Translations under genes and position numbers: made by a program
Shown here: positions 12,694 through 23,587 of the stretch, piece by piece
Layout of the letters: each line of letters opens with the position of its first letter
Position numbering within the stretch: position 1 is the stretch's first letter
Notes under the pieces: model-generated
Database searches by the model: none
The model's input: the letters and a program-made list of their open reading frames with translations, nothing else
Told to the model about the DNA's origin: nothing
Assembly (NCBI GenBank): GCA_029961685.1
Contig: JARWKL010000016.1
Location: 1,121,001-1,185,000, forward strand
Direction: 5' to 3'
Source of the DNA: Aristolochia californica
Taxonomy: Eukaryota; Streptophyta; Magnoliopsida; Piperales; Aristolochiaceae
Length of the DNA: 64,000 nt

Positions 12694-13390
12694 AATTAAA
12701 CTATCATCATAAAATCATTAATTTATAAAATTTATTTATAAAATAACTATTTTATTTATTTTATAATTACTATATTAAAATAGTGATTTAATAGTCATAA
12801 TTAAAATATTATTAAAATAAATATTTGATAAATTATTTTGGCATAATTATCCGATTGCTATAGTTAATTAAACCAATGGTTTTAAATTTTGTGATAATAT
12901 ATTATTAATTAATAATACATAAAATATATTATGTACAAATATATAGTGTGTTAAATTTATGATTAGATCAATTTTTTCTCTTAAATTATTCATTTTTAGG
13001 TTAAAGTATATCATATGTTATTAATAAATTAATAACTCAACGTATTACTTTCATTTTTGTTATTTATAACGTTATTTATTTATTATTTGTAATTAATCAT
13101 GTACGTATTTCATTGGCTCATGTAATTACCATATTAATGCACAATAAAATATCTAATTCAATTAATAAATATATTAATATATTTAATTATACATTAAATA
13201 ACTTATTCGTATAGTAATAATGGTTGTTTTACCTCATTTGGTGTTTAAGGATTATGTTATAATTAAGTGTACTGTAAATGTTTAGGGATTTTCTTGTTTT
13301 TTATGTTTTTCTCATGTTGGGGTACTAACACTGGAAACTGTTTTCCAGTGCACATGAAATCGTCAACACTAACACCAAGTGCGAAGATGA
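12694..13390. repeat. ~690-bp AT-rich direct repeat, left copy
   Basis: Nearly the whole interval recurs in the same orientation at 13796-14480, with small indels and scattered substitutions. Both copies end in the same CACCAAGTGCGAAGATGA sequence. Near the right end the left copy holds a perfect hairpin (CACTGGAAA, four-base loop, TTTCCAGTG) that has decayed in the right copy. No coding capacity. It could be a terminal repeat of a non-autonomous element or one half of a simple duplication. Confidence 0.85.
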
Positions 13391-13795
13391 TCTTCATGTA
13401 CATGACTGACATGATCTTCATGTTCCGTCTCGCTCATTTCTGCTCATTTCGTTCCTGCAACCCCTCTGTCGTCTCCCTAAACCCCGAACTCTCTGCTCCC
13501 TCTCTCGTCTCCACCGTCCCTCTCTGGTCTCCCTCTCGACCTCCGTTGTAGAGTACGGGAAACCGAGAGGCTCTGCGACGGAGTCGAGAGGGAGAGGGAG
13601 GGAGGCCTTCCTCCCTCGGCGACGACTTCTCTTCTCTCTCGGCGTTCCTTTCTTCTCCTCCCCCCCGGAGCATCTCGGCCTCCCTCTCGGCGTACCGTCG
13701 TAGCGCCGCCTCTATTGGCGTTTGTTGTCGTCGTTGCCTGCTGGCTCGCCGTTGAGGAAGACGACGATGTTTTAATTTTTCCTAAGTTAGGAAAA
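13391..13795. other. GC-rich core between direct repeats, with a foldback
   Basis: About 400 bp rich in CTC/GAG and CGG-type triplets, in sharp contrast to the AT-rich repeats on both sides. Open frames run on both strands, but they are low-complexity products of the composition. At 13763-13809 a foldback has arms GACGAT plus TTTAATTTTTCCT and their complements, separated by two mismatched bases and a 5-base loop. The right-hand repeat begins within its right arm. Confidence 0.7.
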
Positions 13796-14480
13796 ATTAA
13801 ACTATCGTCATAAAAATCATTAATTTATAAATTTTATTTATAAAAATAATTATTTTTATTTATTTTATAATTAATATATTAAAATAGTGATTTAATAGTC
13901 ATAATTAAAATATTGTTAAAATAAATATTTTAAAATTATTTTGGCATAATTTTCCGATTACTATAGTTAATTAAACCAATGGTTTTAAAATTTTGTGATA
14001 ATATATTATTAATTAATAATACATAAAATATATTATGTACAAATATATAGTGTGTTAAAGTTATGATTAGATAAAGTTTTCTCTTAAATTATTTATTTTT
14101 AGGTTAAAGTATATCATATGTTATTAATAAAATAATAACTCAACGTATTACTTTCGTTTTTTTATTTATAACATTATTTATTTATTATTTGTAATTAATC
14201 ATGTGCACATCTCATTGGCTCATGTAATTACCATACAAATGCACAATAAAATATCTAATTCAATTCATATATTTAATTATATATTAAATAACTTATTCGT
14301 GTAGTAATAATGGTTGTTTTACCTAATTTGGGGTTTAAGGATTATGTTGTAATTAAGTGTACTATAAGGGTTTAGGGATTCTCTTGTTTTTTATATTTTT
14401 CTCATGTTGGTGCACTAACACCGAAAACTGTTTTCTAGTGCACGTGAAGTCGTCAACTCTAACACCAAGTGCGAAGATGA
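13796..14480. repeat. ~690-bp AT-rich direct repeat, right copy
   Basis: Second copy of the interval 12694-13390, same orientation. It ends exactly where the TRIM-derived block at 14478 begins. Confidence 0.85.
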
Positions 14481-14758
14481 GGCTCTAGAACACATTAGGA
14501 TCCAGGTCCATCCCAATCGAAGTTAGGAGGTCTTTTCCCACCAAATATCCGTATGACTTTTCTTGATATTTAAAAATATGGAATTATTTCCACTAACACT
14601 CCCCTTCACATACAAACCTACTCAAAGGGACAATGGGTCTATAACAAAAATAACACATATAGCATACAAACTAAAATAGCAAAACCGGGCCTTTTTCCCA
14701 ACTAAGAACCACATGACTCTTCTAATTATTAACCAATATGGAATAATTCCCACTAACA
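14478..14758 (-). mobile_element. TRIM-type element lacking its primer-binding site
   Basis: The left terminal repeat (14478-14598, ending CACTAACA) is followed on the plus strand by CTCCCCTTCACATAC, the complement of a purine-rich tract. After a short internal stretch comes the distal half of a second terminal repeat ending in the same CCCACTAACA (14758). Compared with the fuller relative at 42831-43178, the primer-binding site and the start of the second LTR are deleted. The element opens the repeated intron block R1. Confidence 0.6.
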
Positions 14759-15926
14759 AATCTTACAATGATGATATGGTTTGTATTTGATAGGAACACG
14801 TTAGGCTGAAAGTCGATCACTTTTCCCCACTTATAAATTCATTTAAGTAAGAGATTAGTACATGGAGAAAAACACTCTTCTCACTACAACTTATAAACTC
14901 TTTTTCTACTTTTTGAATGGCATAAATTCACTTATTTTAAGTACAAAAAGAGTAAACGACAACCAGAAACAAAAGTCATAAAGTCTGGACATTGAGAGGG
15001 ACTATTTCCAACTATACCCATGTCAGCAAATGTCTGAACCCCATGAATATATTTCTTATCAGCCAGATTGCAGGATTGTAGAGAAAAACACGTTGCCATG
15101 TGGAGGAGGTCAGGTTGAGGCAGGTTAATCAGGACGTTTCAGGGGTGCATACCCTTAGGAGTACTCAAAAGTAATCGCATATCTAAACATCTAATGTCCT
15201 ATGCACCAGATAAAAATTCAGATGGTTGTGGAACCGAGTACTAATATCGCCAGAACCTGCTGTGAATATGCTTGAATATATTATACTTAGTTATGTAAAT
15301 CTTCACTATATGTAACATTATTTATGTAAAGTCGTTACATATATTTAAAATGACCTTTAAGATAATGATGCCTGAGTGTAGGAGATTGCATTGTTCACTA
15401 TAGAGGTGGCAACACGCACTAAGCCAATTTTTTAAGCATTGCAACTGTGTTGACAGCCTGAGCTACAAACAACTCTAAATCATGGTGCCTTTTTCATCCG
15501 TCATTTCCCTATTATCAACTCAACCTGCCTTTTTTTTTTTTTTAAAGGATGAGATTAACTCTATCAACTTGTTATGTCCACAAATTCATCAACTGCTTTC
15601 TAATAGATACACCGTAAGGTCACCATGTTGTCAACCTCCGCTTGTGCTTAAATACTTATCTTCCTTTTTAAATCTAATTTAATTTCAGGCCTATACATGA
15701 AGCAAACAAGAGGAAATACCAATTCAAGTTTCACCAGAGAAGATACAACAGACAGAATAGGTCCTGAATTTTGTAGCTTATCTATAGTATTGCAAAAAGG
15801 TTCACTAAACTCGTTTGGAATCTAATACCAGTCTGAAACTTTGTTAAAAAATGGAGGATTGCTGAAGAGCATATATTTCCAGATTTTTTTTTTACTTTTA
15901 TTTTCGACATAAGTCGATACTCCAAA
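14478..15926. repeat. Repeated block R, copy 1
   Basis: This ~1.45-kb block recurs at 25230-26675, 42831-44360, 44579-45831 and 55133-56585. It consists of the TRIM-derived head plus ~1.1 kb of non-coding sequence with a ~63-codon minus frame (containing PDLLHMATCFSLQSCNLAD) that stays open in the closely related copies. In copies 2, 3 and 5 it continues collinearly into DUS intron sequence. Here and in copy 4 it switches at about 15926/45831 to a different segment. Confidence 0.85.
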
Positions 15927-16153
15927 TGGTTTTAGACTTTTTTTTTTATGAATTGTGGTTCTTTTTTCCTTGAAGATGTCTTTCTATAAAATCTGTCTTT
16001 TATATTCTTGCAATGAAACTGTAATATCAGAACTTACGGATAAAACTAGAATAGTTTTAGACTTGTATAAATGAGATTCATTTATGAGATTTTTCCTGAG
16101 CCTGTTCAGGTTGTGCATTCGAAGTATAAACTTTTCATTCAACTGGTTTACAG

Positions 16154-16314
16154 GACAATGCAAACAGCAGTGGGTGTCTTTGGTGGGGATGGCTATTTGG
16201 ATGGGGTTGATGCTCTTCCACTAATGGTGGCAAACGCTGGGAACAGTGATCGCTCTGCAATATCAAGTTTAAACTGTCCACCTTTCCTTGCTGTAGAAAC
16301 GTGTCGTGAACATT
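16154..16314 (+). other. Exon-like interval, open on both strands (copy A)
   Basis: Bounded by GTTTACAG at the left and a donor-like GTATGT at the right, with an open plus frame (MQTAVGVFGGDGY near the start). The opposite strand is also open across it, so the coding strand cannot be decided. The copy at 46070-46230 keeps both frames open. I do not recognise either product; it may be non-coding. Confidence 0.2.
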
Positions 16315-16831
16315 TGGTATGTCTCCTAGATCTTCTTGGCTGTTTCTGCAATGCACCCTATAAGCTGATGTTGGATTGTGAAGGAAACTAGCAAAACAAA
16401 ACTAAGAGAAGCAGAGAAGTAGATGCTAAACTTGAGTTCAAAGTGTTTTGAATAAATTAAATCTGATTCAAAACTATAGCAACAGTCTCTAATCCTTTAT
16501 TTATAACTTTCTAGGACCGAGTATCCTACTAAAACTCACACTATGGACTTTTTAAAATAAGTACCATTACAACAATGTAAGTTACGGACTGAACCTTCCA
16601 ATTTTCAATTCAACTGTTGACTTACTAAACTGAATTTATTAGCAACCGGAAGAATGGCCGTGGTTGCTGATTGTTGACTTCTCAAAATTAACAGATACTG
16701 CACCTTTACTATCAAAATTCCATCCAACCTGAGCCACATTCCCCTCTACTTGATTCCCTGCCTAGTGCCCTCTTCCTCTAGCCACTGTTAGGTGCAGCTG
16801 TGGAGTTTTTGAAACTGAATTTCAAGCTTTA

Positions 16832-17016
16832 TTACCCGTCCATCATTGTGACATCATGGGAAGGGTTTTTAGACTCATCTTCAGTTTGAACATCCTTTGC
16901 TATGAACTGCATGGGAATGCAGCAAGTTGTTGCATTGAAGCTTCAGCTTGTCTCCTTAGTGCTGCTAATTCATCTGTAGATTACTGAGTCTGCATGTGGG
17001 GCTGCAAGTCCTCCAC
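16832..17016 (-). pseudogene. Decayed C-terminal exon of an unidentified gene (copy A)
   Basis: The minus strand encodes a coiled-coil-like stretch (DELAALRRQAEASMQQLAA), then PMQFIAKDVQTEDESKN, ending in a stop at 16834-16832. The two parts are in different frames (one base missing between them), and an in-frame TAA interrupts the start. It is therefore a relic. Copy B at 46749-46933 carries the same lesions, so they predate the duplication. It may be the 3' end of the same broken gene whose exons lie at 19.8-22.5 kb. Confidence 0.5.
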
Positions 17017-18347
17017 TTAACAAATAGTCCTTGCCACTAAACAATCTTCCGAGTTTCAAATGCAAGCTGTAGTACAAATCTGTGGTTCTTTTTCCTTGAA
17101 GATGTCTTTCTATAAAATCTGTCTTTTATATTCTCGCAATGAAACTGTAATATCAGAACTTACGGGTAAAACTAGAATAAAGTTTTGTACAATGCAAGGG
17201 ATGCAGGACTTTCTCTTCGTTTCTGATGTTGTTGTGTAAAAACTGTTTCAAGCCATGCTAACCTAACTGGGCAAAAGAAAGAAAAAATGACCAGGAGGAA
17301 GTAAGATGTTTTTTCAGTTCTATACTAACGCATGAGTGTTTTTAGCCCTCAATGAAGAGTAATGAAGAGTTATTTCTGTAACCAGACAGAACCAAAAACA
17401 AATGGGTAATAGAATACTCTTACTTTATTTTGTACTTTACCCATTTACACCCCTGGACATCAGTTATCTCCATGGACCTAGGTTGTGTTGTAACAGACAC
17501 CTTTACTAATATGTGAGAGAAACAAACCTGAATGGACTCTGATGACTGTAGATAGTCACAGATGCAGATACCAGGTTGCCAAGGAACAAGAATTCTTCTA
17601 AGAAAGAAGTGATTGCATGGCTTTCTGTTGCCAAAGCATTTAATAATATCAATTAGTTAAAACTCAGTCAAATTATACAACCAAATAACATAACAACAGC
17701 TTGGGCACAATACATTTGATCCTAGCATAAAAGTAAATAACAATCTTTTTTCTTTGGTGGGTTAATTGCTCTCACCCCCTAACAAATTGAAAATTACTCT
17801 TAATCTCACTGGATTTGTATCTCAATAATCACTATGCTCACTTTCTTGATATTTTTTGCCAAAGAAGGACATAAATACCATTTTTTATTTTTATAAATTA
17901 ATTTAACATTTATTTACAAAAATCAGAGGGAGGAAGCTTCTCCTCTCCTTTCTCCCAAACTCAGGAGGAAGGAAAGGGAGTAGCAGAGAGTCCCTCCTCT
18001 TCTCTGAGGGTTAGAAGGAGAGGGTCGACGTGGGGGAGTCAGAGGGAGGTGTAGAGTCCCTCCTATCCTCTGAGAGACAGAAAGAAAGGGTTGACACTCT
18101 CTCTAAAGTAAAGAAGGACAAACAGGTATCCCTTAGATCAAGGCTGTATCAGTTTTAATTTGATGGCTGTTCTTGGGAAAATCCAGGCCCAATAAAGTTT
18201 GAAGCAGTGTTTAGATGGAACGATGGAGCTACTGCTCTAATCCTTCTGAGGACCTTTTGGGTCATACGGATCCTATTTTGGTAGAGATAATGCTGCTATT
18301 CATGCGTAAGACTATGTATCATTTCTCAAGTAACTTAGAGAGAAGGT

Positions 18348-18846
18348 TGTTAAGTTGTGGAGCCTAATTAATGCCCTACACTGAGTTGGTCGCGGATCAA
18401 CCTACGCGGTCAAGTCGTCGTGGAGGTTGGATAGGGGCGGGAAGCCCCCCTCCCGTGGGTGTAGGGGGCAGAACCCTCGCCCAGTCCATGATATATTGAC
18501 TGTTGTTTCATTAAGGGCACTTTGAAAATTTTACTCTTGTATCGTGGTTGCCCTAATTTTCTCTTTATAATTGAGGGGCTCTGCTTTTAGGGTTTTATAA
18601 TCTTAATCCGATGAGCATCTCAAGTTGCAACCCGAGATGTTAGAGAGAAATACCTGTAAGTGTGCGATTTCTTTTGTAAACTATTTCATCTTCATAGGAT
18701 TACAGCAGCGGCAGAAGACAGAACGTAGTCTCACCTTGAGGCGAAACTGTATAAATCTTGTTGTGCTTTTCGGTGCTTGTTTTTCCCTTCTTCTGCGTTT
18801 ATTATATTATTCTCCTTAGTTTGGAATTAGGGTGTTTAATTCCTAC
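18348..18846 (+). mobile_element. Possible solo LTR (copy A)
   Basis: A ~500-bp interval starting TGTTAAGTTGTGG has an LTR-like layout: a GC-rich palindromic patch (GGGAAGCCCCCCTCCC), TTTATAATTGAGGGGCTCTG promoter-like sequence, then a T-rich 3' part. It is flanked by 38-bp direct repeats (18310-18347 and 18847-18884, three mismatches), far longer than a normal 5-bp target duplication. The right end is TAC rather than CA. So the boundaries or the mechanism are unusual. Copy B: 48264-48762. Confidence 0.45.
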
Positions 18847-19006
18847 GACTATGTATCATTTCTTAAGTCCCTTAGAGAGAAGGTGACCCCAACACTTCCA
18901 TTAGCTGGTGCATAGATCCTCCCTAGAGACATTGGAATATTTATCATTAAAATTTGTGATCTATGAAGAAAGTGTTTGTAAAATGGTCTTCGGTAAATAT
19001 ATCTAC

Positions 19007-19011
<5 letters not shown>

Positions 19012-19067
<56 letters not shown>

Positions 19068-19570
19068 GGTGGAACACACGAAACCTAGAGAACAACAAAA
19101 CGAATGTATAAAGAAGAAGCAACTGAGATTTTTTTTTTTTTTGAAATGTGGTGTATAAGCTATAAAAAAATAGAGTAAAGTACTAACAAACCTAGCTAGG
19201 TAGGCTTTCCTCCACAATAAGGTGTTGGAGCGAAATACCCATCTTAGCCTAAGTGTTTGATTTGATGGCTTTCAAAACTATCTTTTTCATTTATTTATTT
19301 TGAATGTTGTTACACATTTACACACTTGCCTTAGTCCTTACCCCTAGTGAGATTTGAAACCAAGACCTCATACTAGAAAACCCACAATGTGGCCATTGAA
19401 AACTATTTTATTAAATGTGACAAACTAGATAGCTTTTCTTATCAACGATAAAACCTTAACACACCTTTAGTTTCATCTTTGGTGAAGGGTAGAAGTAACT
19501 CAACTTCATGTTCGGTGTCAGGGGGGTGAGAGCAACCTTTGAACCTCAATGCTGGAACAAGGTTCTTTGA
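19012..19570. repeat. Older local duplication: GA tract plus SINE block, first unit (copy A)
   Basis: The (GA)n tract, the AAAGGTGG...CACGAAACCT flank, the SINE at 19283-19400 and 150 bp beyond recur in the same order at 20005-20560 with clear divergence. This is a tandem duplication older than the A/B duplication. The units differ in their middle: the first carries a poly(T)-headed retroposon-like piece (19131-19254). Copy B shows the same pair. Confidence 0.75.
19283..19400 (-). mobile_element. tRNA-derived SINE (copy A)
   Basis: The minus strand has an A-box remnant (TTCAATGGCCACATTG) and a B box (GGTTTCAAATCTC). After CACTAGGGGTAAGGAC comes a tail of AATAAATAAATGAA type. Matching flanks (CAAAACTATCTTTT and GAAAACTATTTTA) look like an aged target duplication. 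A second, head-truncated member is at 20310-20415. Copy B members are near 49190-49290 and 50222-50315. Confidence 0.65.
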
Positions 19571-19848
19571 AAGTTTTGCTACATGCTCGAGGAAAGAAAA
19601 TGGCTATTCTTATGTTAGAAAGAAAAACATTCAATTGAAGATCCATTAAAATCAGCTCCAAATCTCTTCTTCTTTTAATTAGAGCACCACAATTTTATTA
19701 GTTGCTCATCGTTGACAATCTCTCGATTAAAAGGTCCATCAGTCCCACCAAGTGAAAACATGCTTCAACCTGAACAAGTGGTGTCGATCGTACCTCAAAA
19801 TTGACGAAAACTCTGTATGCTGGGCAATTAGAACAATGTCAAGTTTAC

Positions 19849-20003
19849 CTTAATTCATGCTAGGGGAGCTTGTGAGCAGGCTTCTTAGGAGAAGCAACAC
19901 TTCATAATTTTCCTTCATCGTCAACTTTCAACCTTGAATTCTCCTCTTCAGATATATCACACAGTATATCTATCCTACTCCTTAAGCTGTTGATTATATC
20001 AAC
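19849..20003 (-). pseudogene. Exon of an unidentified gene, stopped in copy A
   Basis: The 155-nt exon has a good acceptor (TTTGTGTCAG|GTTGAT) and donor (AATTAAG|GTAAAC). Its frame begins VDIINSLRSRIDILCDISEE, an acidic helical stretch. Here the frame hits TGA after DDEGKL and another stop near the end, whereas copy B at 49736-49890 is open throughout. I do not know the family. It belongs to a minus-strand gene whose other exon candidates are at 21830-21905 and 22407-22465. Confidence 0.5.
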
Positions 20004-20004
20004 C

Positions 20005-20009
20005 TGACA

Positions 20010-20045
<36 letters not shown>

Positions 20046-20560
20046 TTTGAGAATAAGAATCTCCAGCAAAGGTGGCACACACGAAACCTGGATAACAACA
20101 AAATGAATGTATAAAAAAATAAGCAACAGAGATATGTAAATCAATTATCTTTATGTCTGATATAACTTGAGAAATAGGTACTTTCGGACACAAGCAGAAG
20201 AAAATATGGCTCCACTAACAACAACGACACTCATAACTTCCTCAGTGCTGCGTGCTTTACAGAATTTCATAGAGTAAGCATTGATTGATTTGATGGCTTT
20301 CAAGACTATTTTGTTCATTTATTTATTTTGAATGTTGATTACACATTTACACATTTGCCTTAATCCTTACCCCTAGTGAAATTTGAAACCAAGACCTCAT
20401 ACTAGAAAATTGAAAATTATTTTATTAAATGTGACAAGCTGGATAGCTTTTCTTATCAATGATAAAACCTTAACACACCTTCTTTAGTTGGATCTTTGGT
20501 GAAGGGTAGAAGTAGCTCAACTTCATGTGCAGTGTCAGATGTGCTTGGCTGATCCCCTAC
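20005..20560. repeat. Older local duplication: GA tract plus SINE block, second unit (copy A)
   Basis: Diverged second unit of the block at 19012-19570. It contains a (GA)n tract with the AATCTCCAGCAAAGGTGG flank and the head-truncated SINE at 20310-20415. Confidence 0.7.
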
Positions 20561-21379
20561 CACCTAACAAAACCAAATCATAGAAGAAAAGAAATAGCTT
20601 ACACGAATATACTCAAGGTTTTCTATCTCTCCATCTTTTTTTAACATTAAGAGTATGGCAAAAGTTCCTTCAACCTTTTTGACTGAAACTCATAATAAAG
20701 AAAAGGAATCCTTTTGAGGAGAGGAGGGCTCTCAACAGAGCAAGGAGCAGATAAAGAGGATGTTACATAAAACAGGAGAAAAAAATACAAAAAGTCAAAA
20801 AAGAAGATAGTATTATAGTGCAAGGTGTTGATAGCAAGGTGTTGCAAGGTAATTACCCTGGCCAAAGAGTATACTGTTTGCACTTCCAGGGTGTGATGTC
20901 ACGTTACAGTCAATGATCAGCAAATGTCCTCAATTTTGTCCAAGTATGTCAAGAAGAGCCCGAGGAGCTTTCTCCCCTGGGGCCTAAGTGATGACCACTG
21001 TGCAGTCTTCCTCAACAATAACAGGAGAGAAAAACCATCTCCGAAGACTCCAACACCCTGTAAGAGAGCTCCCAGCTCCACCAGTGGCCTCATAATGACT
21101 GAAGAGAGCAGAGAAGACAAGGAGGATACCAGGTCCCTGATGACTCCACTCTTACTTGGCAGGCCAGGATTACCCAGAAACTGCTGTCAAAGTTGAGTTT
21201 TCACCAACCAAGCCATAAGATTCTAATTGTGGGTAACCAAGTTAAAAACTACTTTCCAACATTTCTAATGAGAGAACATGGAGGGTGTGTAGCCTAAAAA
21301 AGGACACAGTGCATTGCTTTCCCCACAATTCCCCCAGGTTCATTTGCATGTTCTCAAATATTCTCTTATAATGCTAGTT

Positions 21380-21610
21380 CAACAGATTCCATGCGATGAT
21401 GGCAATAGACAAAGACCAAAAATATTTTACCAAAATTTTTCCCAAAGGATCTGTTCGGATAAGGAAAGAGGGTACTGATTGCGGGAAGCATAATTTGAGA
21501 CCAAACTTAAAAAGTTAAAAGTGTTCCAAACCTGGCCCATGAAGGGACAGTGGCGAAAGAAGTGACCGGCTGTTTCAGGATGACTAGAAAAGATTTGTTG
21601 AAATAAATTT
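21380..21610 (-). mobile_element. L1-type LINE 3' fragment (copy A)
   Basis: The minus strand encodes HPETAGHFFRHCPFMGQVW, a close match to the zinc-knuckle region (zf-RVT) downstream of reverse transcriptase in plant L1 LINEs. It is followed in another frame by the usual C-terminal stretch (DPLGKILVKYFWSLSIAIIAW). A 1-bp difference in an A-run shifts which part is in frame between copies A and B (B: 51284-51514). No RT core is nearby, so it is a severely truncated relic. Confidence 0.75.
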
Positions 21611-21829
21611 TGAAAGACAATGTTTGCTACAAACAGGATTGTCAAAAACAATGGCAAAAACAACGACAATTTAGCGGGTTCAGGAAAACAGTAAGAGGAA
21701 ATATGATGATCTCACAGCTTTTTTGTCTCTTAGTAGAACAGAACAAAGAAAAACAATAACAAACAATGCAATGAAAAAAGAGGACGTAAAAATAAAAATC
21801 AGCGAATAAATAAATTGGAACTTGTTTAC

Positions 21830-21905
21830 CAGATTGCCATCAACTAATGCTTTTGCTTCTCTCAACTCCTTGGCGTGTGAAGCAATCTCACTGCGAGGGC
21901 ATCTC
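21830..21905 (-). pseudogene. Exon candidate of the unidentified gene (copy A)
   Basis: A 76-nt interval between TTAG|GAGATG and AATCTG|GTAAAC. The frame reads RCPRSEIASHAKELREAKAL, alanine/glutamate-rich and helical. It is in the right order to precede the exon at 19849-20003. Copy B: 51734-51809. The family is unknown. I call it part of a broken gene because its neighbour is stopped in this copy and the 3' end is frameshifted. Confidence 0.4.
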
Positions 21906-22406
21906 CTAATGACCAAGCTTTTGAAGCATCAGCACAAAAAATGGGCAATCTGAGCAAAAGAAACCACATATTAAGAAAAAAAAAAATTGCACTTGTAGAA
22001 TATTAAAAGAAAAGAAAAGAAAACAAGTACCTGTATCCCATAAATAAAATACACAAACACTAGAAAAAAAATCCATGCAGGCAGAAAAATATGAATGAAA
22101 TAACATATCTTTAGATCAAGAAACGTCTCCAAACTCATAGCATCTAACACCAGACAGTTCATGTATGTCTATTAAAAGAAGTCTCATAACATGACCATAG
22201 CCAAAAAAAAAGAAAAAAACCGACGACTTTAGCAACATTCAAACATAGAGAAACTCCAAGAAGAAATCTAGCAATACCTCATCTCAAAGTTGTACATGCA
22301 CTTAAAATTTTGAAGGGATGGTAACACTTTTCCCATTTTGAAGTTACAAGGTCTTAAGCAGCTTGATGAAAAAGTAGACCCCAACTCGCAATTTCAGCAA
22401 GACCAC

Positions 22407-22465
22407 CTGCATAACAATCTCTTATTAGTCGCTCGCAAAAGGGATAAGGATCCTCCAGCATAGTA
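22407..22465 (-). pseudogene. Short exon candidate of the unidentified gene (copy A)
   Basis: 59 nt between CTGCTTTAG|TACTAT and TTATGCAG|GTGGTC. The frame reads TMLEDPYPFCERLIRDCYA, rich in Cys and acidic residues, not a random AT-derived peptide. Copy B (52311-52369) is the same. I could not place it in a family. Confidence 0.4.
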
Positions 22466-22944
22466 CTAAAGCAGAAAAAAACAAGGTCAATGCATCCCAA
22501 TAGAATTTTCCACCCAGGTATAAGATATAAAACAGATTTGGGTAAAAAAAAAACTTCTTGGGCTGAACGAAATATGAATTGGTAGCTTTTCATCCAAATC
22601 GCTTCCATAACATTGTGCTGCATCCTCAACAACCTTAACCCTCTATAATAAGATGTCTAATCAGTAAAATTTGATGAAATGTAACAAGGGTTTGAAAACA
22701 CTTTTGGACATGTTAGGTTGTTTAAGATATATCAAGTCAATTTAGTAAAGGGAAAAAATTAGTACCTGCCACAGTATAGTGGTTGATGTTGTGAATGAGC
22801 TCTCAGCTGCCCAAATATAGATCCCAATAACATTTACATCACCCAAGAGCAATCTTGAGACCTAAAGCACATTATCCACACCCAAAGACAACTTAAAATC
22901 CATGTTATTCATTCTCAACTTAGAAGCTCTGACAAATTCGGGTA

Positions 22945-23047
22945 ACAAGGTCCATCCGAAAAATGACTACCCAAAATTAGTTGTTTCTCAACTAAAAATT
23001 ATGGGATATTTCTTACTATTATCTATGTGGGACTACTCCCACTAACA
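22945..23047 (-). mobile_element. Solo LTR of a TRIM relative (copy A)
   Basis: The sequence from AAGGTCCATCCGAAAAATGAC through ATGTGGGACTACTCCCACTAACA parallels the terminal repeats of the complete TRIM at 40367-40816. No second LTR or primer-binding site follows. Copy B: 52849-52951. Confidence 0.55.
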
Positions 23048-23492
23048 CTACACCTCATCCAGGCTAAAAAAAACAGATAATTGGCCTGGTACATGGACAA
23101 ACCCTGCGTGAATTCATAAAGTACGCGACTGAAGTCATATGGAGTATAACCAGGTAGCAATAGATAAGTCAAAAATACCAAAACTTGCCTGTCAGGGCTT
23201 GTTAGTGTATGCGGAGAGTTGTTTTACTCTAGATAATTGGAAGAAAACGAGTTAGTTAATAGGTATGTGGGAGAAGAATTCACTGTCTATTTTCAGTGTA
23301 AATGAGAAATTTCAGATTCTTGAACGAAAGCTTAAGGTGGCACAATATCATATCTCATCTTAATATAAGATTTGAATTAATACTTCCCTTGACTCTTTCT
23401 ATGTGCTCCCGTTGATACAGAAAAGGACAATCATCTTGTAGAACGAACGATTCCTTTATATTTCCCTAGGTGATCACCCTAAGATCAATGTC

Positions 23493-23587
23493 TATTTTTT
23501 TAATGTAAACTAAAGATGCACACACCCTTTTACCCCCGCAGAGACTTGAACCTAAGGTCTCACAATAGAAATCCCCATTTGACAACC
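23493..23587 (-). mobile_element. SINE relic (copy A)
   Basis: On the minus strand GTGAGACCTTAGGTTCAAGTC contains a B box (GGTTCAAGTCTC). GGGGGTAAAAGGGTGTGTGC follows, and an A-rich tail. The A-box half is weak. Copy B: 53397-53491. Confidence 0.5.

Larger units (their letters stand above)
15954..17178. repeat. ~98-bp direct repeats flanking a 1-kb gene-fragment island (copy A)
   Basis: The segment 15954-16052 recurs at 17081-17178 (both run from TGTGGTTCTTTTT to AAAACTAGAATA). They bracket about 1.03 kb with gene-like pieces: an exon-like interval at 16154-16314 and a decayed C-terminal exon at 16832-17016. Copy B has the same arrangement near 45.87-47.10 kb. Confidence 0.8.

Noticed and set aside
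20917..21196. Overlapping 67- and 90-codon frames on opposite strands, duplicated at 50.8-51.1 kb
   Set aside because: Both strands are open over the same interval, neither has a recognisable domain, and I found no convincing splice borders.
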